DNA from: Halocafeteria seosinensis | Taxonomy: Eukaryota > Sar > Bigyra > Bicosoecida | Assembly: GCA_001687465.1 (NCBI GenBank) | Contig: LVLI01000250.1 | Span: 1 to 64,000 of the forward strand | Length of the DNA stretch: 64,000 nt | Reading direction: 5' to 3' | Part shown: positions 1 through 11,613 of the stretch, piece by piece | Position numbering within the stretch: position 1 is the first letter of the stretch | Layout: every line of letters begins with the position of its first letter | The notes under the pieces: generated by a model | Seen by the model: the letters and a program-made list of their open reading frames with translations, nothing else | Told to the model about the DNA's origin: nothing | Databases searched by the model: none | Made by a program: the position numbers and the translations under genes

Positions 1-335
1 GAGCAGTGTCATGATGCATCTTAAAGAGCTCTTTTTTGATTCGAGAGGGGGGAACATCCCACTCATCCATAGTCACATCCTCTGATTCCCCAAAAGGTTC
101 CATGGGTTCGGGATTCATATCTCGTAGCTGTTTCCTGACAGACGGCTTATCCGGTGCCATTCCCCACGAGGTAAGCTCATTCGACGCCTTACGAATAGAG
201 CCACCCTCAAGTTCAGCCTGAGCAGATTGTCCTGTTATAGTGGACGTATCTGTCACTCAACCTTCTGCGGTGAGTACCCAACAAAACCTTCGTACTGCCG
301 CAGCTACTCGAGTGGTGGAACGGATGAAAGTTCAT
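1..335 (-). CDS. Unknown protein, N-terminal part (runs off left edge)
   Basis: On the minus strand an ATG at 335 opens a short exon (335-278). It ends at a GTACTC donor and joins in frame to an exon starting at 231 after a TATAACAG acceptor, which stays open to the window edge. The predicted N-terminus is Ser/His-rich. It is followed by an acidic, proline-containing stretch (RDMNPEPMEPFGESEDVTMD) and a basic segment. I do not recognise a family. An internal ATG at about 164 is an alternative start. The gene faces away from the kinase gene at 886, so the two probably share the region between. The first exon rests only on splice signals and frame, so this is a modest-confidence model. Confidence 0.4.
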
Positions 336-885
336 ATAAATATGGGGCAGTCTGTCAAGAACTTGGAAAGAAGTTAATCCTCTTTGCGTTTCTATCGGGA
401 TTGGCTGCGATGGTATGTTTCTGGTAGTTCAGTAGTTGCGCATATACAGTTTCATCCTTACAGTGCATCCTATTGTATATATTCCTGTATGAAGAATCGC
501 ATCAACCAACCATAGTTCGTACTCTAAGAGAGAGCTCGTAAAAATTTCCACTTGAGTACAAAATGCCTCACTTGTTCTTTCATGGTGTGAGGGGTGGCAA
601 CTCCGTAAAACTCGCAGGCTCGCTACAGTTTGGTAACCGAGTGTAGCGGCCGCTTTAAACTTCAGCGGCTTCCTTTGGTGTGCGGACTTCAACTTCAACT
701 TGTCACGACTTACTTGCACAGTTCCTTCCTTTTTGCCTTCAAAGACTAATTTTACACACGCATTGATAAGTTTTGCCAAATGCTGTAGGTACTTGTACAC
801 AAAGGAACTTGTTTGCGTTGCTTAGAATCAATATTCTGGGGCCCAGACGTGCTGGCGAGAACAAGTCTTCAACAACCGAAGAATC
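336..885. other. Intergenic region between divergent genes
   Basis: About 550 bp lie between the minus-strand gene start at 335 and the kinase start at 886. A minus-strand open frame (about 429-800) is rich in Lys and Leu but has no recognisable motif, and I do not call it a gene. The stretch probably holds both promoters. No clear TATA box or repeat stands out. Confidence 0.4.
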
Positions 886-3283
886 ATGCAATCGACGTGG
901 AACAGAGACATTAATCCTGCTACGGCAGAAGGACAGGTCCCACCGGTGTATTTGCCTCCCGAAGCGCGTGGAGAGGAGGAAGCTCCGTTGATAGTGACTA
1001 TCCCCGAGGATGCGAACAGCCCCAGTACTAGCGGCACAACCTCCCAGGAGAAAACGCCCTCGGAGAACCTCCAGCGCTCCCAAACCACCCCCGTTGCCCC
1101 TTCGGAAGGAAATGACCGCTATGGCCAGTCCAATGGCTCTAACACACCTTATCGGAAGGCCAAGGACGGGTCTACACCGATCTCCCGCTCCCAGTCCACT
1201 AACGTAGGATGTCCATGCAGCACCATCCGGGAGCAAGATACGGAGAATGAAGACCAACAAGCCGAGCAACGCGAACAGGAAATGAAACGTCAGTTTACGA
1301 GAATGGACACTGGAAAACTAGAAAATGTGCTTAATGAAGACGCCTGGAAAAACAGCCGCTCCTTCCAAATTACCAGTGAAGAGCGTGTCGGCCCTCAAGG
1401 GATTGTCTTCCGAGACGCCCCCAACTGTAGCGAAGAGGAGACCGTAGGCGCCAGGAACTGTATTCCATTGGATCGAATTGGATCAGGTGCAAGTGGGATG
1501 GTTGTTAAGGTATGTGAAATTTTTGCTTTGCGTATACTTCTTATTCTTGACTTCTTGTTGTGGGGCCGATTTCTCAGTCTGTTCACGCGGACACGTTCAC
1601 CCTTCTTGCAATCAAGTCCATCGTGTTGAAGCCGTAAGTGAGCACCAGACAGGCTGGAGATGTGCTGTAGTCGTGATTACTGTCGTTTGAATAATGTTCT
1701 GCAGGAAGGAGATACGAGGCGAGTTCAGAACATTGATGAAAAACTTTGCTCGTATCTACCGACCCACCGCAGAAGTCCCAGAGGACTGCGTGCGAATCCC
1801 GGAGGTGCCACCGTGCCCGTTTATTGTTGGCTTCTATGGGGCATTTACTGATAATGACCGAACCCTCAATCTAGCCATGGAGTATATGGACAAGGGAAAC
1901 CTAACTGTATGTGGTATCAAATTTTTGTGTGATGATGCTCACACGACAATGTGACAGGAAACGCTTTGCAGCAAGAAGTTAAGAGAAGAGGGCCTTTCTC
2001 AGAATCGCGCATAGCGGCAGTTGCGTACCCGATTTTAAGAGGGTTACTGTTCTTACACGAGAACAACATTTACCACAGGTTCGTTTCGTTTGTTGTTTCC
2101 TTGTTTCCTTGGTTGTTATACTGTTAACTTCCGCAGAGATCTTAAACCTGAAAATGTTCTACTGAATTCTGATGGCGAAGTTAAGTTAGTCGACTTCGGT
2201 ATCGCGAGGTAAGAAAGGATGCTGACACTCCAAACCCTTGAAGGCAGTTTGTTATCAAGGAATGTCATCGATGAACAGAGCAAATGATAGTGATCAAATG
2301 GTCCAAACCGGAGCGGGAACGCGCAAGTACATGTCACCGGAACGGCTTCACGGGTATCCCTATGATTCCTCGTGTGACTTGTGGTCGTTTGGGTTGACAA
2401 TGATGTATTGCGCTCTAGGGAGATATCCATACGAAGCTTGTAAGTAACGTCAACTACCTCTGAATATTTCCAACGTCTGTATACAAGTCCCTACGATTCG
2501 CAGCCCAAGAAATCCAACTGGTTGTCGAGATTGAAAATGAAGAGGCACCAGCGCTTCCTGCAGATACGTTTTCTGAGGAGGCGAGAGACTTCATCAGCTC
2601 TTGTCTGCAAAAGGTAAAGTTAACATGTCACTGCACTATCACTAAATTGGTGTCCAGCTGGTTCGAACCCCTTCGTACAGGACCCTGCAAAGCGTCCCGC
2701 CGCCAAGGCGCTCTTGGAGCATGAGTTTTTGAGGAAGCACAGCAGTGCGAGAAATTACCAAACTAAGCTAAGAGATCATTCTGGAATGTTTTCTCGCGCA
2801 AAGGATATACCTGCCGGTTTCAAAGAAAACGTAAAAGACGTTGTGGCTCAAATCCAGGTAGGTGTCCTACGAAAGTTCTCCTCTTTATGCGATTTAAATT
2901 GAGTCATCTCCGCTCGCAGTTTTACCGTTTTTATGCCGCGAAGTCCAAGGGAAAGTCGTTGAAATCTGTAGGCATGAGGTATGTCATTTGCCGCTAAAGT
3001 TTTCTTTGAGTGAGCACAGGCATTAACATAGTTCCGCTTCATGCAGAAAAATCTCTTGGCTTGCTCGTCAATTGGGAGTTCCGGCTAGCTATCTCTTGGA
3101 AAAGTTTGAATCAACAAATCAGTCCGCCAATCAATTGCTAGCGTAAGTTCACTACTCTGATCGAGTTTTCGTGCATTCTGCTACTTCAATGTGCTTTGTG
3201 GACGCAGCTCTAAAGTACGAGGATCTGGTTCCCGCGCTCGCGAAGAACTGGGACGTATCCTCGAGCACGAGGCTCACCAGTAG
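886..3283 (+). CDS. MAP kinase kinase-like (STE7-type) protein kinase
   Basis: Eleven exons (886-1509, 1578-1633, 1705-1906, 1972-2078, 2137-2208, 2279-2439, 2504-2613, 2681-2857, 2920-2978, 3047-3142, 3208-3283) give 579 aa. A 190-residue Ser/Pro/acidic N-terminal extension precedes the kinase domain. Visible motifs are the glycine loop [10 protein letters not shown], the VAIK-type lysine in LLAIKSIVL, catalytic [15 protein letters not shown] in VDFGIAR, and [13 protein letters not shown] in the activation segment. The last is very close to the MAPKK signature (GTRSYMSPERL). Ser and Thr in SDQMVQT sit where MAPKKs are phosphorylated by a MAPKKK. After the kinase domain a roughly 130-residue C-terminal extension contains two short helical regions of unknown role. 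The HRD motif has ENVLLN rather than the usual SNLLVN of MAPKKs, so assignment to STE7 is likely but not certain. It probably relays a stress or growth signal to a MAP kinase in the cytosol. Confidence 0.88.
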
Positions 3284-5347
3284 CTGGCAGTAGGCTTCCA
3301 ACTGTGAACCTACTTCAGCAACGTTGGTAACTTGAGTGAACAATATCAGAATGTGTAAGAAAAATGAACACTGACACTCTCTTTCTGCCATCTAAACTTC
3401 ACATACCCCGGTTCGGTTGGTAGAATCCATTGAAATTGAAAACTACTTGTTTTCCGAAGCCACTCACAGTTGCGACGTGTTAGTTCCAGGCTGCAGTGTC
3501 CGTCCCTCGACGCCAGCGGTGTTCCGTGGTCAAGTGGGACCACGCTCCTCTCATTTTCCTTTGGATTCTCAATCCTCAGTGCATTTCAGAGGAATTGGCA
3601 GTTCACAGTATCTTTGCCATTCAAAGATCGACGGTCAAACCCTGACAGCACGCCGGACGAAAGAGATGAGATGGCAACGGTGCGGAAACGCGACCTCCGA
3701 GAATCGATACAAGCAGGACATGAGCCTTGTTTCCATTATTCCCTCTACAATGCCCCGGGAGTAAGAGCACGCTTCGAGATGAACTGTTCTCTTATTCACT
3801 GGAAAGATTCTGGCTACAATGCCGCTACATACATCACTTTGACAGGGAATGAGGAGTTCGATGGAATCGATGAAGAAATGACTTGGAAGGGATCTGGGGA
3901 TGGCGGGCTTCTGGGGGCTTATTGCGTTGCGAACGGAGATGTTGAGACATTTGACGAGGCTCCATTGGTTCGAAGAATCCATACGCGAGGTGGTACCTAC
4001 GGGTAATTGCTAGTCAGCAACCGTGGTACGTGAAAATCGGGTTGTAGTTCTTCAGGGATTATTCAAGGGGCAAATGGGACTGATACTGTTGAGGGTCGAT
4101 GGGGAACACAACCGAATGTCCGTGTTGTCGGTGTGGAAGCATGAAACATCTAGGCGCTCAACTTCTCGAATTTTCTATTGTACACAACTTCATTGCGATC
4201 TAGGGAGGCTGCGCTTCGCTCATGAGGTGGTATCGCATCTGTTTTAAAAACTGAGTTAACTATCGCCACGAGTGGTGCGCTGAAGTTTCAGTCTGTAACC
4301 TGCTAGGATTTAATGCTATCCATGAGTGTGTCGCCATGTCGAGCATAGAGAAACTCGGTTACATGTCTGCTGAGGATACCAAGACTTGTTTGATGGGCAT
4401 GTTTGCCAATGTCACTCTCCCGAGCACCACGTCCAACGTTGCGATTCTTATGGCCAAGAGTATTTTGCCTCAACGTTTCGTTTTCTTACGAGCTGCATCT
4501 CGCTTCTTCTGAAGCTGAGTTGGGCCCGGAGTTGCATATTCAGTGGATTACACTGAAGTGGTTGGAACCTGCGTCGGTTCTCTTGCGTCATCTTCAGTTC
4601 CGCTCTATCGAGGTCATCTATGTGACTATCATCGTCCGATTAATCTGGGTCATCTTCTGGAGAAGCTGTTAATCAAGCGATTCCCAGTAAGGCTAATGTC
4701 CTGTAGAGTTTGGTGTTGGTCCACCTGTATAGAATTCACCAAATCCTGATTCCTCAAAGTAATACCGGCACCCTGAGAGTTGTATCCCCGCGTAGGACCT
4801 CTGCTATCTTCCCTGCATCCAAGTCATCTAACCAACAAGTGTGTTAGCAACGACACGCATACTCACACTCATGCTCATAATGCTGATACACACTGCTGAT
4901 ACTGGATACTGTGGTGATTGATACTGATCATGACTGATCCTGATCCAAGTTGCCTAACCAGATGTGTACGTCGTATTAAAGAGACAATGGGCTTGCACCA
5001 ACGGTGCCAACCGAAAATGTTATCTTCAACACGATACCTTTCCTTGCCTTCATACGCGAAACTCAGCAACTTGCGTGTCTTGCAACGGGGACTTCCCACC
5101 CCCGCCCCCTACCCCTTGAAGTCGCGGGAAAAGCGCGCGTGGGTTCTCCGGATCTGCTTCATTCATCCGACTACAAGGCTTGTATAAAGTGTTGATCCTG
5201 CATACCAGATAATCTAGACTGTATACAGCTGGTACAGGACAAACAAAACGATAAAACACCAGTAGTGATCTTGATTTGGGCTGTAAAAGGTCCCGCCGTT
5301 ATAGCCAGAGCCTCCTTGTGTAGCTTGTTTGCCCTTTATACAAGAGG
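3284..5347. other. Gene-poor region of about 2 kb
   Basis: No gene is supported here. Overlapping plus-strand open frames at 3417-3764 and 3470-4006 are the longest. The latter ends in an acidic, Gly-rich stretch (GSGDGGLLGAYC) with no family resemblance and no flanking splice pattern. Between about 4860 and 4935 the sequence is a degenerate simple repeat built from TGATAC/TGATCC/ACTCAC-like units. The stretch may hold a decayed gene, a noncoding RNA or regulatory DNA for the filamin-repeat gene downstream. Confidence 0.4.
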
Positions 5348-8300
5348 ATGGCAGCCCGCCAATTCACGAAACACTACCGGGATCCTCATCCTCACCCGTA
5401 TGCACATGTTGAGGAAGAGAGCGAAGATGCTGCAAGCATAGACGAAGGTCTACACGAACCATTTCGGAGGCCGAGGTCGAGACCCTATTACGGCAATCAA
5501 CGGAAAGATGCTCAGCATGAATGGGATATGAATAATTTGAGGTAAGCCCAGTATTTTATTTTTATCCCAGGGTGAACCGGCAAAGCGATGAAAGTACCCA
5601 GAGCCGAGGAGAAAAGGAGTTGCAAGGCTTCCTTCGTCCTTACCGGTAAAAAAACCAGCGGATCACCCTATCCTAGTTGCAAGCATTGTACATGTTGCCC
5701 GTACACGTCGTATTCGATTCCAAGGGGCGTTTATGGGTACTTTAGCCGTTGAGAGAATATGCTCTTGAGCTGATATGTGCTATGTTGGAAGCGATGTTGT
5801 TGCAACCGTGTTGTAGCAAGTGAGATATCCTCCAACCGTGACATCTCGACCACTGTTTGGCGTTTGCTTTCTGATTCACAGGCAAAAGTTGAACGATATG
5901 CTGGGTGCCGTAGGAGAGGCGGAGATGCAGATTGGACACCAAGGGTTTCCTCCTGGTGATGAGTTTGACGAAGAGGTTACAGAAGATCAAGAGGAGAATC
6001 AACCACAGCAGAGGGTGCCATCGAGATATCACATTCCGGAAATCGATCCTCAAGAACTCGACATCCAGGAAGGGGAGCTCATGCGAAAATCCAAAGGAAT
6101 GTTTCATAGATGGGAAGACAAGTATGCTGTTATCGACCTTCATACACTTACCCTGGACTTCTTTCGACGAAGGGAGGACTTTTTGAATGGAAAACGGCCG
6201 CAATCTAGTGTATTCATCAAGCACAGCGAGATTCACGAAGGCTCTAAGAAGAGGACGCACAAGAGTCAGAAGGTTGCGTTTCCGTTTATGATCCGTGATG
6301 AGGAAGGTGACGATACTGAATTAAGTGCTGCGGACGAAGAAACACAACGAGCCTGGATGAGCACTTTAGAATATATCCAAGGTGTGTGCGAGCAAGGTAA
6401 GGATTATGTGTTTATTGTTTGGGGTTTTTGGCGATTGTCACACTAAAGTGTCCTTTGCCCCCACAGATGAAATTGCACAACAAGGGGCTCAGGCACCTGA
6501 AGAATTGGCTGATGGCGAGGAAGAAGAGGAATCGGTTCTTGATGAGGAGGAAGAGGAGCGAATAAGAGATTTTGCTCAAAATCAGACGGCATGGGGAGCG
6601 GTAAGCGCATCTGTTTTTAACCTGCTTCTTTAATTAACTCAACAAGTGAGCGGTTTTGGCTTTCTATTCGGCTTGTTCATGCAGGGACTCACTGAGGCCG
6701 TACATGGTGAAACGTCAACCTTCTATATTCAGGCCAATGATGAGACTGGGGAACCTCTTGATGGCTCGTTGGATGAGGACATGCCATTTCGGGTATGTGA
6801 ACACGTACACAAAATACATGGGGTGGCGCCACCGATTCATCTCCGATTTATTGCAGATCATTCTCTCCAATGATGACCTGGAACTAGAATTGGAACCCGA
6901 AGACAATGGTGACGGCACATACTACGTGGAATACACTGCTCCTAGTGTGGGCATTTTCGAACTGCAAGTGCTGTATGGAGGAGAGCATATTTTCGGGTCC
7001 CCATTTTATCCGGAGGTCTTGCCTGCTCCAACCGCCCCGAAGCACTGCTTGGTGGAAGGAGAGGGTATGCACACAGCTCATATTGGTAAGTGTGAACGTC
7101 GTAAATGTAGGCAACTGTGGGTAGAAACCATGGAATCCCTTCGTTTGACGGCTGGACTGTGCAGGAAAAAAGAACTACTTTACAATTGTTGCCTGCGACC
7201 AGTTTGACGCTGCTCGTGGCGTTGGTGGAGATGAGTTTGAAGTCACCGTACATGGCCCGGCTGTTCCCTATGATGTTGTCGATCACGACAATGGCTGCTA
7301 CACTGTGTCTTACGAAGTTGTCCTGACAGAAGCGGACATCCGTGAAGCAAGGCATGGAAAAGCTCCTGCTATCGAAATCGAAGTAAACCTGAGGCGAGAT
7401 GATTGCTTTTATGCGAGACCCATCGCTGGATCTCCATTCACTCCGCGAATTGAGTACACTCAGGAGATTCTCGAATCGGTTATGTCTCCCGATCGCGCTC
7501 GGTATGCATCGAGGCTGAACAGTCACTCTGCGGGGACGGCAGTTACCAAGTTAGTACCGACCATTGAAAACGGGTCCATTAGAGAAGGAAACGGCAACCA
7601 GATCATGCAGCAAGAATATTCAAGCCCCAGACCGCCATTACAGAGTCAGGATGGGCTACAAAAGAAGCAAGAACCATTTTCTACCGTAGTGCCAAACCTT
7701 CAAAGCCCAATGACTGGCAACTTTCAACAAGACGCAACCCTATCGGACACTCCAAATTTTGATAGAAGCTATGAGTCGAAAGACTACTCCCCGGAAGTAT
7801 GGGAAAGAATCGCTCAGAAAAACGACTTACAACGCAGTGCTCTTGACGCTGAACGAGACGATTTAGAGAGACAAAAAGCCGAATTCGCCAAGCAACGTGC
7901 CGAGTTAGATCGCATGCGACAGCAGGTTGAGCAAGAAAGAGAATCTGTAGGACTGCATATGTCTAAGGTTTCAGAGCTGGGGAAGAAGGTGCGGGGCGAT
8001 GCACAGAAATTACGTCAGCAGCAAGACCGCTATGATCGTGATGCCGACACAGCCCCCGCTGAGGGGCAACGAAGAGTTGTTCAGGAGTCTTCCCCACAAT
8101 TTGCGCAGCCCATGCAGCAGCATGCAATGTCTCCACAGCAGTACGCCGCGAAAGGCCCGCAAGATCCTCGAAGTTTCGGCCAACATACAGCACCTCAGCA
8201 GCAACTTTCAATGCCTCATCAATACGGGTTTAGTGCGCAGCAACAGGGACCGACCAACCAGTACCAGCCGCCTCAGCAGCAAAACCAATTGCAGTCTCCC

Positions 8301-9038
8301 TACATGTCCGGAAGTCCTTCCTTTACTTCCCCGATCCAACCGGCCAATGGAGCTGTTGCTCCAGGTGTACAAAAGCAAAGCGCCGTCAGTCCTGTAGGAG
8401 ATGGTAACTTGGAACAAGAAGGCGGTACAGGAGGCAAACCGAATGGAATGATCCCAGGCTCGGGAGGCGAAGCACCAAAAGAGCTCTTTGATCCTGGTGT
8501 CACCCAACTGATCGACCAGTATAAAAAGCCGTTAGTCAAGTTGTGGTCTTATTACTCAAACAATTTCGGCGAGCTGCCAGATGATGACACCCGGGGACTT
8601 ACGATGCAAGCCTGGCTCCGTATATGTAAAGATTACATGATTACACCAACATTTATGCACCGAAGAGAGATTAAGGGAATATTCGCGGATACAGCTATGG
8701 CTCACGCCGATAGTAATGAACAGTATCGGCTGCTACGGGAAGATAAAGAAGCTGCGAACAGGGTCAAACTAAGCTTTGCCGCATTCACTGAAGCAGTAGG
8801 TAGGCTTGCAATAATTGCGTTGTCTCGTCCGGCGTTTGCCCATGTATACCCGACACCTAGAGACAAAATCGCCGTTGTACTAGATATGTGGGGATTGGGT
8901 CGACCTGAGCAGCTTTCTAAGAATAAGCGAGCTCACAAACAGCAACAGAAGAAGAAAGAAGACCAAGCTGCATCCGGCTCCGTCCCCGCCACTTCTGCTG
9001 ACCAAAGTCCTGGGATGCAAGTGTATCAAGAAGCCTGA
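5348..9038 (+). CDS. PH-domain and filamin-repeat cytoskeletal protein
   Basis: Six exons (5348-5541, 5882-6396, 6467-6600, 6685-6792, 6857-7085, 7165-9038) encode 1017 aa. The first intron is unusually long for this locus (340 bp). An acidic N-terminus leads to a pleckstrin-homology-like domain (about residues 110-220; begins EGELMRKSK, ends ETQRAWMSTLEYI with the conserved Trp). Two filamin/ABP280-type immunoglobulin repeats follow (about 270-480), shown by DNGDGTYYVEYTAPSVGIFEL, FGSPFYPEV, DHDNGCYTVSYEV and AGSPFTPRIEY. A short coiled coil rich in Glu/Arg/Gln comes next (about 620-690). It is followed by a Gln/Pro-rich linker and a conserved-looking helical C-terminal domain (about 825-965, LFDPGVTQLIDQYKKPL to LDMWGLGRPEQL). 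The order suggests a membrane-lipid-binding scaffold that crosslinks or docks cytoskeletal elements. No actin-binding calponin domain is visible, so it is not a classical filamin. Confidence 0.85.
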
Positions 9039-9194
9039 ATTAAATGCAAATGCACAACTAATGATTCGAGTCCTTTCACCTATTTGCCTGAAATATTTGT
9101 AACGAGTACGATCAGAATCAGTATATTATAATCCAAAGAGACTATTGGTACCCCTACGATATGGTTGTACAATGTACCACTAAGCAGGTGCACC

Positions 9195-10077
<883 letters not shown>

Positions 10078-10258
10078 TGTGTCTGGGATTTCAGAGGATT
10101 ACTCAAAGAATCAAATACACTGCGTCTTCTCAACGTAAAGACAGTCTTCCTTGTCTTTTTTCTGGAGTCTGATCAGCCCTGATGCATGTGAACAAACACC
10201 GATATCGTAGAGGTGGCTTGCCTCAAAGGGAAGCTTGGACTACTTCAACCAAGCCGGA

Positions 10259-10291
10259 GTTCGGACCGAAATTTCGGTCAGCGGTCCGAAC
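10259..10291. repeat. Inverted repeat upstream of the ubiquitin gene
   Basis: Ten-base arms (GTTCGGACCG at 10259-10268 and CGGTCCGAAC at 10282-10291) are perfect reverse complements around a 13-base spacer. A second palindrome, ACCGAAATTTCGGT, sits inside. It lies about 180 bp upstream of the ubiquitin start codon, so a transcription-factor site or cruciform is possible. No poly-T follows, so it does not look like a terminator. Confidence 0.7.
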
Positions 10292-10762
10292 TTAATTACG
10301 TAAGAATCAACGCTACAAGTAGCCTTGTCTGTCTTCACGGTGCATGGATGTAGTCGTGGTCCATTTGAGTATTCAGCCGGTAGCCCATAACTTATACACT
10401 CTACTACCATAAATAATACACACTACAATTGTACTACAGTACTGCGAGTCCGAGGTTGAGGACATGGCACATTAAAAACTGTGATAAAACTCACGACACC
10501 CACGCATTGGCGCTCGAGAAGCCCTGTATCAGACTCGAACAATTTTCGGAAGAAAGTGTATCCGTGTGTGGATTGCGTGGGCATAACATTATTTATTGTG
10601 CTGATTCATACATATGGTTGGGGAAGTGACTCCGTCGAAAAAGAAAGTCGTTTAACTTGGACTGAAACTTTCTCCAACACGTGTTGGAATCAGGAGGAAG
10701 TTACAACCATTGCACACTAAAAATGAGCGCTCTTGCGTCCAGCAATGACGGCGCAGGTGCAC

Positions 10763-10880
10763 CCATGGACGTTCAGGGATCTACTCTTGGAAATTGTCAA
10801 CGACGAAAGGGACAAGGAATGGAGCCTATGGGTGTATGGACGTTCAAGGATCGACTCTTGGGAATCCTTAGCGACGAGGA
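10763..10880. repeat. 71-bp imperfect tandem duplication
   Basis: Two units share TGGACGTTCA, GGATC, ACTCTTGG and a GACGA block in the same order, starting at 10766 and 10837, 71 bp apart. The period is not a multiple of three. If translated from TGG, both units read WTF-R/K-D-x-LL-x-I, but in different frames of the continuous sequence. This could be a decayed coding repeat or a noncoding duplication. Confidence 0.6.
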
Positions 10881-11613
10881 TGGCATGGTAGATCGCTTCA
10901 TCCAGAGAGTAGCTGACGCTATTCACAGTTTGACGCAGTTTTGGTTATGTAAGCCGGCTAAGGCATTTGTAATACATGTGTACTTGTTATACTTTGGCGC
11001 GACCTGAAGAGAACTTAATGGCGGTAATAATACTTTGCCCTTTCAGAAATAGTCCACCATATGCTGTGTGGTGACACTCCTTAGTTTGCGTAGTTTGAAA
11101 TTTACGCTTTCTCACCTGATTCCGTAAATGACACCTGGGCAAAAACAGTGGGCGCCAGCGCAACCAATGCGGCAACAATGAAAACCAAACAAACCAGTAT
11201 AAACCCACCAGAGAGACTCGTCGGTGTCCATGACTGGACGTCAATACAGCGCGGTTGTACCAACAACTTGGATGCCGATTTAACCCCTTCCCATCTCGTG
11301 GGCATCAAGTTGCCAAACCATGAACTCCCCAAACATTGATAAGCAGTACGTATCCATAAACTCACGCGCTGGTCTTACAATGATTGGTACATACGATACG
11401 ATACGATACAACCATCTTTTCCCCTGTATACGACAACAGTCATAACTTCAAAGCCATTTGAAATCTCATCGAGCTTAATTTGAATTGTTTTGATGGACCT
11501 CACCCCACCCCGGAGACAGAGGCAGTAACGACTCCCCACATAAGTATAATAAGCATTGTCGTTTCGAGAGTTCATTTGCGTGCATATTGGGATAAGCTCA
11601 ACAGACAAAGACA

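Larger units (their letters stand above)
10078..11613. other. Gene-poor intergenic region with repeats
   Basis: About 1.5 kb lie between the divergent ubiquitin and NSE1-like genes. They contain a near-perfect inverted repeat (10259-10291), a 71-bp imperfect tandem duplication (about 10763-10880) and a short ATACG microsatellite (about 11388-11410). A minus-strand open frame (about 11102-11365) includes one hydrophobic stretch (GGFILVCLVFIVAALVALAP) that could be a membrane helix, but it lacks an ATG at its start and has no homology I recognise. A plus-strand frame near 10724-11007 spans the duplication. No gene is called. Confidence 0.5.

Noticed and set aside
429..800. Minus-strand open frame of 123 codons
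   Set aside because: Its composition is ordinary, no motif is seen, and its start lies within the region next to the kinase gene. It may simply be a chance frame.
2660..2675. tRNA T-loop-like GGTTCGAACCC
   Set aside because: The sequence lies in an intron of the kinase gene and has no matching acceptor stem, D-arm or anticodon arm.
3470..4006. 178-codon open frame in the gap after the kinase
   Set aside because: No splice pattern or domain supports it, and a competing frame overlaps it. It is kept only as a candidate in the gap description.
11102..11365. Possible small membrane protein on the minus strand
   Set aside because: One hydrophobic stretch is present, but there is no ATG start, no clear exon partner and no family resemblance.
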